Source of the DNA: Schistosoma haematobium
Lineage: Eukaryota; Platyhelminthes; Trematoda; Strigeidida; Schistosomatidae
Length of the DNA: 64,000 bases
NCBI RefSeq assembly: GCF_000699445.3
Contig: NC_067198.1
Location: 37,919,523-37,983,522 of the forward strand
Direction of reading: 5' to 3'
Shown: positions 48,801 through 58,300 of the stretch, piece by piece
Numbering within the stretch: position 1 is the first letter of the stretch
Layout of the letters: every line of letters starts with the position of its first letter
Program-made: the position numbers and the translations under genes
The notes under the pieces: generated by a model
Database searches by the model: none
What the model was told of the DNA's origin: nothing
The model's input: the letters and a program-made list of their open reading frames with translations, nothing else

Positions 48801-49564
48801 TGTTTAAAGATAATAACGATGGAGTAATCTGAAAGTAGATGATAATCCTTAGAGTAAATAAATTCTAGCTTTTATCTCAAATTTCTTTAATCAAATATTT
48901 TATTTGTATATTCAAAATCTTTAAAATATTCTAACAGTAAATCCAATCAATAATACTTTACTTGATATGAACACCAGATTGAAGTCTATCATCGTTTAAC
49001 CCTGATAACAGCAGATGACGATAGTTTTATAGAAAACTAATAGTAGCTTTAAATTCACATAGTATTGTTTACTTGAATCGTCTCATTCATATTTGGCACT
49101 GCAATTGATCAGTCTGTTATTAGCATATGTGCATACTCTGTGTATTGCTTCGATATTGGCTATCAGGACTCAGTAGCTAAATGGATAAGGTGATAGCGTT
49201 TGAAATGAACGGCACTGGGTTCGAGTCCCAGAGTGAACATCAACCCTGAGCTGTAGGCACACCTAGTTGACGAGTCTCAAATAGGATGAAATGCGCGTCT
49301 TGGATTCCACTGCTAGCCACTATTCCTCTTTGCTTATAACAGTAGCGAGTGAAATAGAATGACATTTTTAGTTTAAGTATGGATTAAAAACTTGTGAACA
49401 ATCGGTTATTTTAGTCAAAAGAATATATTACAAATGGAAAATAGAACATAAAAGATATTTTTATCAAATTTCTTACCTGCAGTAACATAAAGATCAGAAT
49501 TCAAAAGTGTATAAATAAGGCATATCCATAGTAACCACTGGAATAAGTTGTAGATAGTATGCAT
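36002..49564 (-). CDS. Gene B: micro-exon-type secreted protein (MEG-like)
   Basis: Minus-strand coding exons: 49564-49477, 47942-47883, 47843-47754, 46997-46911, 45231-45220, 42743-42678, 40957-40871, 39680-39630, 36027-36002 (88, 60, 90, 87, 12, 66, 87, 51, 26 nt), about 188 residues. Exon 1 encodes a signal peptide ([20 protein letters not shown], cut near YVTA). All internal exons are multiples of three and phase 1; exon 5 is a 12-nt micro-exon (VPPT). The mature chain is charged: [49 protein letters not shown], an acidic [11 protein letters not shown] exon, [17 protein letters not shown], then DDPAFYKN and stop. The second intron is only 39 nt. A TATA box lies 52 bases above the ATG. The 3' exon is the least certain. 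It faces gene A tail to tail. Confidence 0.72.
36890..37450. repeat. GC-rich retroelement fragment
   Basis: A block of about 560 bases with sharp edges in base composition (from CATCCCGGCCATTGTTGC to CCTCCAACAGCACTCAAG). No long frame and no domain recognised. It looks like the leader of a non-LTR element; it lies downstream of the coding exons of gene B from 39630 and before the last exon. Confidence 0.5.
37583..37735. repeat. H2 repeat, two opposed fragments
   Basis: A short minus tail (to 37630) abuts a plus hammerhead 3' part with GAGGA, GTCC/GGAC, GAAAC and CGTCCAGTGC. Confidence 0.7.
38262..38720 (+). mobile_element. RTE-like retrotransposon 3' fragment with long TAAG tail
   Basis: The last 380 bases match the C-terminal part of the RTE ORF (AAAAGGTACAAGTATTTGC to CTCCACGAGGAGTAACAGG). 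The 3' end carries about 19 uninterrupted TAAG units (38640-38719), the longest such tail in the window. Confidence 0.85.
39060..39540 (+). repeat. H2 repeat, tail fragment and near-full copy
   Basis: Tail fragment 39060-39160, then a copy from 39178 with the 5' part (GAGAAGCCGTGACCAGTGAA, ACTCACTGAAGACGATGG), the tRNA-like part and a broken hammerhead. Confidence 0.75.
39721..40011. mobile_element. 290-bp non-autonomous Merlin element
   Basis: Ends CCTATAATTTATAGACAAAT and GTCCATAATTTATATTCTCG are Merlin-type repeats with changes; the inside matches 25670-25959. No clear target duplication. It sits 40 bases from an exon of gene B (39630-39680). Confidence 0.75.
40170..40330 (+). repeat. Repeat R2 joined to an RTE-like 3' end
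   Basis: Contains TTTCTAGCGAGTTGGTTTTC and TATCCAGGCTTGGGACCAGC (reverse of R2 elsewhere), then GCCTATGCTC and AGTAGCAGGCGTAA as in RTE 3' ends. Confidence 0.6.
40520..40655 (+). repeat. H2 repeat, isolated 5' part
   Basis: Only the segment upstream of the tRNA-like boxes: GAGAAGCCGTGACTAGTCG, ACTCACTGAAGACAATGG and GGCGCAATTTCGTGGATTGG. Confidence 0.75.
41020..41122. repeat. Near-perfect foldback made from two H2 tails
   Basis: Arms of about 45 bases (GATCATGAGTCAATTGAAG... and its complement) with few mismatches around a 13-base loop GAAAACCTGGAAG. The hammerhead itself is absent. It lies in the intron next to the exon at 40871-40957 of gene B. Confidence 0.9.
41450..41725 (+). repeat. 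Repeat R1, plus copy
   Basis: Matches 18690-18965 closely along its length, from GACAGATATAAGTAGTATGT to GTTCACTACAACA. Confidence 0.75.
41815..42225. repeat. H2 repeat, opposed minus and plus copies
   Basis: Minus copy 41815-42070 with tail, hammerhead and tRNA-like part, then plus 3' part 42075-42225 with GGAGTCCC, GAAAC and CGTCCAGTGC. Confidence 0.75.
42804..42845. repeat. (TA)n microsatellite
   Basis: About 40 bases of AT dinucleotides next to an H2 tail. Confidence 0.95.
42850..43005 (-). repeat. H2 repeat, minus fragment
   Basis: Tail, shortened hammerhead and part of the tRNA-like segment. Confidence 0.65.
43675..43840 (-). repeat. Sm-alpha-type hammerhead repeat, damaged
   Basis: Minus copy with CTGACGA but GAAAA and TTC in place of GAAAC and GTC, so probably not self-cleaving. 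Pol III-like boxes follow at 43770-43835. Confidence 0.7.
43998..44056 (+). mobile_element. RTE-like 3' end, short fragment
   Basis: CGGCCTATGCTCCTTCACGA followed by GGAGTAACAGGCGTAACTAA; only the last 60 bases are left. Confidence 0.75.
44222..44365 (-). repeat. H2-type repeat, diverged minus tail
   Basis: Same variant tail as 33905 (TCAGATCATGAATCGACCAA), ending inside the hammerhead. Confidence 0.6.
44735..45012 (+). repeat. H2 repeat, full copy
   Basis: 5' part, A-box-like GGCTCAGTGGTATAGTGG, B-box-like GGTTCGAAACC, CTGAGGA, stem II, then GGAAC (one change from GAAAC) and tail. One of the most complete units in the window. Confidence 0.85.
45220..45231 (-). other. 12-nt micro-exon of gene B
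   Basis: On the minus strand AAATTTCTTTACAG precedes TGCCTCCGACAG and a GTACGT donor follows. It adds V-P-P-T in phase 1 between two larger exons. Length, phase and splice sites fit, but such a short exon needs transcript proof. Confidence 0.55.
45506..45965 (+). mobile_element. Eroded solo LTR, same family as 17058
   Basis: Aligned segments: ATGGACTAATATTA, CATAGCCACTATTTG, GATGTGGTCTATTTGGCTGG and TATATAAA. Ends are not clear and no target duplication was found. Confidence 0.6.
46195..46650. repeat. H2 repeat, minus fragment then plus copy
   Basis: Minus tail and hammerhead 46195-46340, then plus copy 46345-46650 lacking the A-box-like segment. Hammerhead core is damaged in both. Confidence 0.7.
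47390..47595 (+). repeat. Sm-alpha-type hammerhead repeat
   Basis: Head boxes GACTCGGTAGCTAAGTGG and GGGTTTGAATCC. The core has CCGATGA in place of CTGATGA; GAAAC and CGTC are kept. Confidence 0.8.
48105..48640 (+). repeat. Two tandem copies of repeat R1
   Basis: Copies 48105-48365 and 48370-48640 in the same direction. The second starts GTGTATGCTACTTATATTGA and shows the near-palindrome best. Confidence 0.7.
49075..49340 (+). repeat. Sm-alpha-type hammerhead repeat with long 5' part
   Basis: Includes the segment ACTGCAATTGATCAGTCTGT shared with 54640-54740, the two pol III-like boxes, and a core changed to TTGACGA and GAAAT. It ends 140 bases from exon 1 of gene B. Confidence 0.8.
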
Positions 49565-49615
49565 TATTATCAAATGAATACCAAAAATGCTTTTTTTGCT
49601 ACTTATTCACCATGG

Positions 49616-49623
49616 TTTATATA
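49616..49623 (-). promoter_or_regulatory. TATA box of gene B
   Basis: TATATAAA on the minus strand, about 52 bases above the ATG at 49564, in GGTATATAAACC. Confidence 0.55.
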
Positions 49624-49639
49624 CCATGATTTTCTTTTC

Positions 49640-50640
49640 TATTAATTGACTGTCAAATCGATTCCCTGTTGATCGAATGTGTTGGCAGTTAAGTTTTAGA
49701 AACAGTTTAACCTTATGTATAAGCATTGAAAGCTGTCCATATAGTTCTGTCATTTTGTAAATTATATTAATTTATCAACTTTTGACCATTTAGTCGATTT
49801 GACGATTGATTAAAAGAATTATACATTATTATGTCATTCCATGCATGGTGACTACATTATCCTAAAAGCATTGGAGTAATTTTCACCGTTATTTTTTGTT
49901 GTTGTTGGTAATTTGGATTGTACTATTCAACAAATCTATTTAGGGAAATAGTCAGTTCTAGTCATTAAATGAGAAGTATTCATAAGCATAGTTATTCTTA
50001 ATGTTCAGTGGAGATTGTCATATAATACACAATCAAGTATTCATAGATCATGAATGCTTAAGCATTCAACTATCGCAAAAAGCACGGTAAATATTCGATC
50101 ACTTATGTTATATTACCAACTTCTGTCACTTTGGTGTTGTCATTTTCGATTGACAATGATGAAGAAAGACCATTTAATGAAGTACTTTGACTTTATAACT
50201 AGAAGTTTCCACTAAGATTTCTTAGTGAACGAATTTGAAGCTGGGTACTGATAGCTACAATAATATAATAGTTATTTTTTAAAGGATTATTCATTTGTGA
50301 ACAATTCTTCTAGCTGACTTATCAATATATTTCAAGCTTAACTCCTAACAACAAACAAAAGTGTTATTACCCCACTTCACTGATGTTGGAAACCATATAG
50401 GATATAAAAATCATAGTGTATAAATAATTCAGAGTTATTACTTCTTTTCAAATATCAACTGTCACTGTTTAACATCAAGAAAGAATAAGATTTATGAATA
50501 TTTCAAAACTGATCCTCCAGTGAGTTTGTTAGTTCGATGTAATTACAATGTAATAAAACAAAATTGTGATCCTTCAGCTTGAGTTAATAAGTCACCGCTT
50601 CATTTGACATCAAAAGATATCTTATTCTGGTTTGATATCG
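49640..50640. other. AT-rich upstream region of gene B, no gene seen
   Basis: No repeat of the families described here and no exon-like segment. Confidence 0.4.
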
Positions 50641-50644
50641 ATCT

Positions 50645-51160
50645 CTCATCCTTCTGATCTTTCTGTAACTTGTTAATATATCCAATGTTTCACTCTGGAA
50701 TATGACTTCAACATTTAAAGTTCCGATACATTACTTTGTTTAAAGAATCAAACTTATTTATTTATTTCTTTTCGTAAGTAAATGGGAACATCTATCTTAT
50801 CTTGATGTTATGAAATAACGTTAACGAACACTGTAGCGTAAAATGAATTCTTATTGTTACGTCCTACGATCTGTCGACCCAATAACATACAGGAGGGAAC
50901 TTGTCTCAATCTAAGCTATGATCTTGACACAGTAGGCTTACTAGCTTGATATGATGGCTAGAAATGAGTGAGTTCGAATTGAGACTACCGTCCTGAGCAG
51001 AGAGATGAAAATTATCACCTGATTAATTGACAAGTGATAGAGAGAAAAAAGATGGGTCAACTAGAACAAATACTATTTATCTCACGGTTATTTTTGTATC
51101 AAAAATCTTCTCGTTCCGTTTTGTCCAATGAATCGATTAGTTTCAAAATGGTAATTACCA
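50645..51160. repeat. 520-bp interspersed repeat, copy 2
   Basis: Same direction and length as 14090-14610, with scattered changes and a few short indels. It lies about 1.1 kb upstream of gene B. Confidence 0.75.
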
Positions 51161-51429
51161 GTTATCATTTTCTGAAATGTGATATAAAATGTAAATACTC
51201 CTAGAGTGATCACCTGTTCTCCAAACTACGAAAGTAATTGACTTATCAAGTACTAGCTATCAGAAATAATGAAAGGGCGACATTATTCCATTAAGCGGTT
51301 CGTGATTCTTATTTTCATAAACACCAGGAGGATGCCTCAAACACCGTTGACGATATCCGCGGCACCTGAGCTTAATATCAAAGCCCTCACTTCTACAGAT
51401 GAAGAAATGGCAAGAATCCAACTGGACCT

Positions 51430-51545
51430 TCGGTCTTGTGCGCGAACGTTTAACCTCCAGTCTAGGACGAAACAGCCGTCCACTGTCTTCAGGTTTTCAA
51501 TGATGGTCTAATATTGATTCATTCATAATATCAACTAATCACTTG
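51430..51545 (+). repeat. H2 repeat, internally deleted
   Basis: tRNA-like part joined to GGACGAAACAGCCGTCC and a diverged tail; the CTGANGA half of the hammerhead is gone. Confidence 0.6.
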
Positions 51546-52504
51546 ATCAAGTTACTCATCAGTAAACTGCATGGCATATAATAGACAGTAATGAATAAGC
51601 GAACACTAATTTCTCCTATTTCAAATAATGAAAATGTTTCGTTTTCATTATGAAATTAAGCTGAAAAATTAAGATAATGATTCAGTCTTACTGCATACTT
51701 ATAAAACACTTACTATTGACATTACGTGAAATAAATCTAACCATACACTTCACAAGCGCAATCACAGATTCACACTATTACATATACAGATAAGTTTTCT
51801 TATCATAATTATATGCTAGTCAACTATTTAAATTAGACAATATATAGTTGAAAACTACTTATTTAACTATGGACTACTATACTCATGAATACAATATTTC
51901 ATTCATTGTCGAAACCTTTTCAAAGCGAAACGAAACACATCCATTTTATTGAAAATTACCATTTGCAAGTAACCCCTATAGATAAATATTCTTTGGTTCT
52001 TTCTCTTAAATTATTATTCATTTACAAAAGTGTAAACTGTTATTCATTCACCGTTCTTTGACGTTAAACGTGGTCTTGTAACAGTGATTTCTTCATATGT
52101 TTACACACATACAAAGACCATTACTAGCTCAAATGATGTGTTAAAATAATACATGGAAACGCTAAAATGGAAATCTGATTTCTTTTTATTTATAGTATGG
52201 TATAGTATAGTACGATAGTCTAATAGAATTGATGTGCCTTTTATTCAGAAGTTACAATTCGATATCAAAACACGGATAGAACAGTCTGACAGAAGTTTGT
52301 TGTAAACTAGAATTCAAATGTGAAAATGCAAATTTTGACGTCCAGTCAAGCAAACGTATGCTACTTTGATTTCACCTAATCAGATTACAGTGATGCATAA
52401 TTTACAAGCACAATTTACAAATTATTATAGACAAAAATATGTTTGTTAATTATTACATGGGTTCACACTTTCGAAAACAAGTTAACCAATTACTTATTTT
52501 TAAA

Positions 52505-52735
52505 TAATTAAATAATTAGTATCAGAAGGGGGTTTTTGGGAATATTGTAGTAGTTGAGATCATGAGTCAATTAAAGCTAGACCACCATGTGAAACCTGGA
52601 AGCACTGGACGGCTGTTTCGTTCTACTGCTCACTGCTAAGGAGTCCCACAATAGGATGAAACGGCATTCCAGGGCTTCCAGGTTTCCACGATGGTCTAGC
52701 TTTAATGGGCTCATGATCTGAACTATTAAAATTAA
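52505..52735. repeat. H2 repeat, opposed tails with one hammerhead
   Basis: Minus tail 52550-52625 against plus part 52626-52735 (CTAAGGA, GAAAC). Fragment of a foldback like the one at 41020. Confidence 0.7.
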
Positions 52736-53052
52736 ATAATTATAAACTGAATGGAATTCTTCAATTGGACACACAACCAAAATAAAGATGTAAACAATGA
52801 CAGGTTAAAAGACAATCTGTAACCAATCTACATCGAGGTCTATAGAACAAGCTGTGAGCCATATGTGGAGAAATTGTGCTGATGGTTTCGTTCAGAATAA
52901 CGATGAAAAATCCACGATCAAACCTTCCTGCTCAAAGAACAAAACTCCATCGAAATCCTTTTAAATCTACATTTCAGTATTATCTTAAAACAACCGCTAA
53001 TATTGAATTCTATGAAATTATTTTTCTTCACAATACATACATAATTTATTTC

Positions 53053-53180
53053 AGCCTGGAGCGTCTCCGGGGCTACTGCCGGTTCTAAGCCCGGATAAAA
53101 GAGGAGGGTTGAGGATAGAGAAAGCGATTCCATCCCATAGAAAACTAACTCGCTAAAAGAACGCTAATCAGAAAGATAAT
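53053..53180 (-). repeat. Repeat R2
   Basis: AGCCTGGAGCGTCTCCGGGG, CCGGTTCTAAGCCCGG and AACTAACTCGCTAAAA, as at 20733 and 27880. Confidence 0.65.
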
Positions 53181-53564
53181 TTTCAAGTATTTAGTACTAT
53201 TATTTTACACACATAACTTCCAATTCCACTTGGTAGTATAATTAAACGAAAAAGATGGTTTACACAGAAGATATACGCAGATCGGTTATTAATTACAAAA
53301 ACAATAAATATATATCTATTATAACAGTGACAAAATCATAATACCAATATTGTTTTTAATAGTACAGTTAACTATTGATCATAATGATATGATAAACTAA
53401 AAACAGTTGGATAATATGGTTGAATTTCAAACACTTTTGAAGTTTTAGTTAAAATAACACAGTTGATAATGGTGAAAACAATAGGATTTACATAAATGAA
53501 TGATGGATAAGTGTGAATATTAAAGATAAAGTATGTATGATGAATATTTAAAACGATATCAGTC

Positions 53565-54415
53565 AAAAACGGTGGTGTGGTTGTGGTACGGTGTTCCAGC
53601 CATTTAAGGTTGGTAAAGCCTTATCTGGTAAAGTTGGTGTGATTTATCTGGAATTGGACTCAATATTGTCAAGGCTCATAAACCCACCGCGTGGATGTGA
53701 TTGGTTGAAGATATCGTTAACCCTGTGTCCTGGCACACAGCCACCATATGGGAAGTAGGGTATTGTCAGAAGATATACTTACCCTGGACTAGTATAGGCT
53801 GTATGCATACCGGTAATACACAAGTTTTCACCCATGTATCCCATGGAATACACATAGTTATATTCGCACATCTGGAAGGGTAAATGGTCACCTTTCCCTT
53901 AGAAACGTGTTTTCCACCACAGACTACCACGTACACATTATAAGCATATCACTAGTACTAAGACTTTTGCCACAACACTTCATGACGCACACATAAGCAT
54001 AGGCAGTCTTTTGGGGAGATTGGTAGTTACCTCTTCCTAGTGTTTGCTACCATATTATGTCTTCAACTTGAAAAATTAGGCCGCTGATTTTGTTAGACAT
54101 AATGCAGACACTTTTTCGGCTAACGTTTCTTTTTGCGAGGCCACGAGCGCACCCATTACATATACCTCAATATATGAAATACATAAGCAGAGACTCATGC
54201 AATTTGTCCACATTATCATATACATCGGGCATCCCGCAAGAGTTAGTGAGCCTCAAGTTATAACTCAATTAATCCAGTTTTTATAACAGAGTGGTGAATT
54301 AATCGAATCATCATAGACCGTCCAAGTTAGCTAGCAAGGTTTTCCCTACTACTCAGCAGTGCCGCGAAGAGGCCTTAGGTCAAATTTTTCTGCCATCGAT
54401 CAAAAACAACGTATT
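53565..54415. repeat. GC-rich repeat block of unknown class
   Basis: About 850 bases with balanced base composition and sharp edges (GGTGGTGTGGTTGTGGTACG to GAGGCCTTAGG). Open frames are short and show no domain. Probably a retroelement fragment; a part resembles 21420-21560. Confidence 0.45.
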
Positions 54416-54429
54416 TTAAAAAAACGTTG

Positions 54430-54745
54430 TAGCATAGATGGTTAATGGCTAGCAGTGCAGTCCACGACGCGCGTTTCGTCCTATTCAACACTCGTCAGCT
54501 GGATGTACCTGCATCTCGGAAGTGATGTTCACTTTAAAACTCGAACCCAGTGCTGTTCGCTTCATTTAACTAATGACTCTTGATAGCCACTTGCTTGTGC
54601 AATCGGATGAAGTTTAAATTCACTTGGTATTATCTACTTGAATCTTCCCATTGATATTTGGGACTGCAATTGATCAGTCTCTTATTGGCATATGTGTATA
54701 CTGTGTGTATTGCCTCGATATTGTTTTAATTGTCTTAATCAAAGT
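54430..54745 (-). repeat. Sm-alpha-type hammerhead repeat, near full length, intact core
   Basis: Minus copy with CTGACGA, GAAAC, ACGCGCGT and GTC all intact (54460-54520), and the long 5' part up to TATTGCCTCGATATTG. The A-box-like part is shortened by a deletion. It lies 600 bases upstream of gene C. Confidence 0.8.
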
Positions 54746-55187
54746 CATTGGTTAAAATTAGATCACCTAACTAGTGACCAGTAAGACAAATTTTATTTTT
54801 ATTTACAAAGGTTATATCTGGGAGGACAAATAGCCACATTACTCTACAAAAGGTTACAAACTACAAGTGTTATATCTGATGGTTATTCAATATGTTTTAT
54901 TCAAATATACCATATGACTTTTTTAATCAATTAAATGGATATCTATGTTACTACCTAATGTTTCAGTACTACTGTATATCATTAACTTAGTTCACGACAT
55001 TCACTTCTCCATGGAAATTGACTTAAACTCAAAAATTGATTAAATGCAACTATACCCATATAATCCATAATAATAATAATCATAATCATAATGTTAATAC
55101 ATGATTAAATAACATAAATCCAGTTTATACAATCGACATCTTTGACATAGAATCATTTATTCATTAAATCTAAGATAAATCTAAGAT

Positions 55188-55195
55188 TATAAATA
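55188..55195 (+). promoter_or_regulatory. Candidate TATA box of gene C
   Basis: TATAAATA about 150 bases above the ATG at 55342, leaving room for a 5' UTR of about 120 bases. Confidence 0.4.
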
Positions 55196-55341
55196 GTAGG
55201 TTTATACACAAACTATTCATAACCCTTCATAACCAAGTAATCCACAAATAAATAATCATAGCTGACAAAACATCATCAGCAACAACAGAAAAGAAGAACA
55301 AGAAAACACTTTACCAAGTCACATTTTCTTTCAACTAGAAT

Positions 55342-58300
55342 ATGAGATTATCCTTCGTAATTTGCATTACGGTGTATTCTGTAATCGGTATCATCTCAGG
55401 TAACTACTATGAACGGTCTCTTTTTTCAGTTTTAAACTGTTATCAACTAAAGTAACCTCAGGTTACTTCATATAAATTACTTTTAATTATTTATTTGATC
55501 ATTGAATAGGAATATATCCTAATTGAATTAAATCTTTCTAATTGCTATAATCATTAAATCACGTCCATAGTAATTATTGTGATAAAATGTATTCTGTTCA
55601 AGTTTAAAAAAGATTTCAATTTGAGATAAATTACAGTTTGGTTGCTATTTACATTTCGGTTACGTTGTAACTAAGTAGAGTTATGGTATAACGCTAGTGG
55701 ATGGTAATGGAATAATGAATTACAACATTATACAACGTTATTAACAATAAATAAATCTGTGTAATTTACAAATTAAATTATTATGTTTATATCTGTTAGT
55801 ACAGTCAGATGACCTAGTTATTCTATCCCATACACATCAACAAATTGAGATAAAGACAACCAGTGTAATAGTAGTCTCTGAATTAGTAGGCTTCAACATA
55901 TACAAAGGGAAAGGCAAAATCCTCAAATATAACACGGAGAACATCAATCGAATCACATTTGATAGAGAAGCTATCAAAGAGCTGGAAACTCTCATGTACC
56001 TGAGTAGCATCATTGATGTGCAAGGAGGATCTGATGCAGATGTAATGGGAAGGATTAGCAAAGCATGGGTAGCATTCTTACAGTTGAAGAACACATGAAA
56101 CCCGAAACAACTGATAGCTGAAACTTGGGGAACTAACACAACCGTCATTAAAAGGGTATGTTTACACAAGATACTCCAGATCAGTTAGCCAGATACCATT
56201 AACAATGGCCTACTGTGACAAGGAACAAATCAACTTGCAGCTGAAGAGGAAATTACGGGAAGACATTACAGGTGGATAGGACATACATTGATGAAACCAC
56301 CAAAGTTCATGACGTGACAAACTCTAACTTGCAATCCCGAAGGGAAGAGGAAAAGAGGTAATCCAACGAACAGTGATTGGAAGAATACGTGGAAAGAATC
56401 AATAGAAACTGAAAACAACTGTAGTGTTGCTAAGGACAGAGCTGGATGATGAATGCTGATAGTCGGCTTATGCTCCTCCACGAGGGGTAACAAGAGTAAG
56501 CAAGTGAGTACAGCCAAGAAAGAAATAATTCTATGGAGATTATAGTTTGCTTAGAAAATAATTCATAATTTATGGTTTTATGTTAATCTATTACTTTCAT
56601 TATAAATGCAGTCTTATTATTTCACAAAAGTAATACGAGACAACGCATCGACAACTGCTACTTCAACACTGCCCATCATTTCATGTAGGAATTCTTATTT
56701 TCAAACAATATTATTGGTGCCAATGCATGTTGAAAAGTGTAAAATACGACAATATTAGCAGGAGGTATGCATATATATTGTGAGAAGCCACGAAGCGTTT
56801 ACATGTACATAACCTTCAATTGTCCATTTGCATCTTTTGGTGTGTTCTACCATCTGAATTTTCTTCTTGTCTGGTCTTTAAGTGTTCCGTCACCGCCGTA
56901 CTTTTAATACGCCGAAACTTTTCACTCCGTCTGATAATCATTACAACCGTAATAATGCGTTCTACAACACATTACTTGTAAACATCCTCGTGGGTAGTAG
57001 TATCTACTACAGTAGTTTATAAAAATTGTAATGATAACACAAATTAGAAAATCGCTTGTTATATCTATACAAATACTGAATAAATATATTGAATAATGAA
57101 TGGTACTGGATGACAAATGAAAATAGGTAAACCTTTATATTTTATAAAACATACAAGAGCTTCTCAATCTTTCTTATGAATGTTATTTTTATATTTAATT
57201 GTCATCTTTAAACTGTGTTTATTTTTCACTCTTTTTCTTAATCATAGTGACGAAGATTGATGCACAGACGACTACTACTAAAAAACCACCTGCCTCATCA
57301 GGTAAAAGTTATTAAACACATAGTAACAAGATATTTTAAACCAAAAAATCTTATATTAATGTGATTCATAAATAAATAATACGTTAAAGAGGAAGAATAT
57401 ATTTGTACAATCTCAGCCAATGAATTCGAAGTAAATTCAACTTTCAGCCTGTCAATCTGATCCAATCTTTTTCATGGAAAGCTTGTACCAGATTGCCAGG
57501 CAAAACGTTTGATTTGCTTTGAATTCATTCTCTGAAATTTTACAAATATATTCTTCCTCGTTAATGTCTCACATCAACTCGGTGCCCAAATACTGTGAAG
57601 TTATTCGATCAAATTTAGACGAAAGTTCTTATTTAAATAATACATTATTTACATCCATTGGCGGAAAACATTCATTCCTGGATATAAAATTCACTTGATG
57701 ACAATAGTTGACTTACTATTGAACCTCTCTTCGTTTTGTTTCTTTCTTGTAAAACAGCAGTCCTCATAATTTTTTATTTTATTGATTAATGTAAAAATAT
57801 AATGACAAAGAATGTATGAACGAACAATTATTGGGATACTTTACAAAGACTACAATAAGGCATGTTTGTGCATATGTGTCAAAGTGGTTGGGAAAACCAG
57901 TCACCAAATCTATAAACAACGTTATTCTTTCTCACATTGTTAGATAATGAACATCATATTAAAATAAATGACATCTTCCCTGTTTCATATCAAGTTCCTA
58001 ACAACCTATCTAAAGGAGCTAGATTATGTCACATCTACATAGCTGAATCCATCCAGATCAACTCCAGGAAATCTAACTTATGTATCCAGAAGAGATATAT
58101 CTAGCCTCTATGTTTACGTTAATCTACGACTAAATCACCAGATGTCTAAACTTCTTATCCCCCTTCTAAATTCATTTTGTGTTTATATCTTTCTTAACCT
58201 ACAGATTCCTCTTTCCCAAGTCAAATGAATTTTTTGTCATAATTATATCGATGATTCCTCTCTTATTATATATTATATTCACACAACGTTATTATTATTA

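Noticed and set aside
56609..56626. Candidate 18-nt micro-exon in intron 1 of gene C
   Set aside because: The donor (GTAATA) is weak and the peptide is hydrophobic, unlike all other exons.
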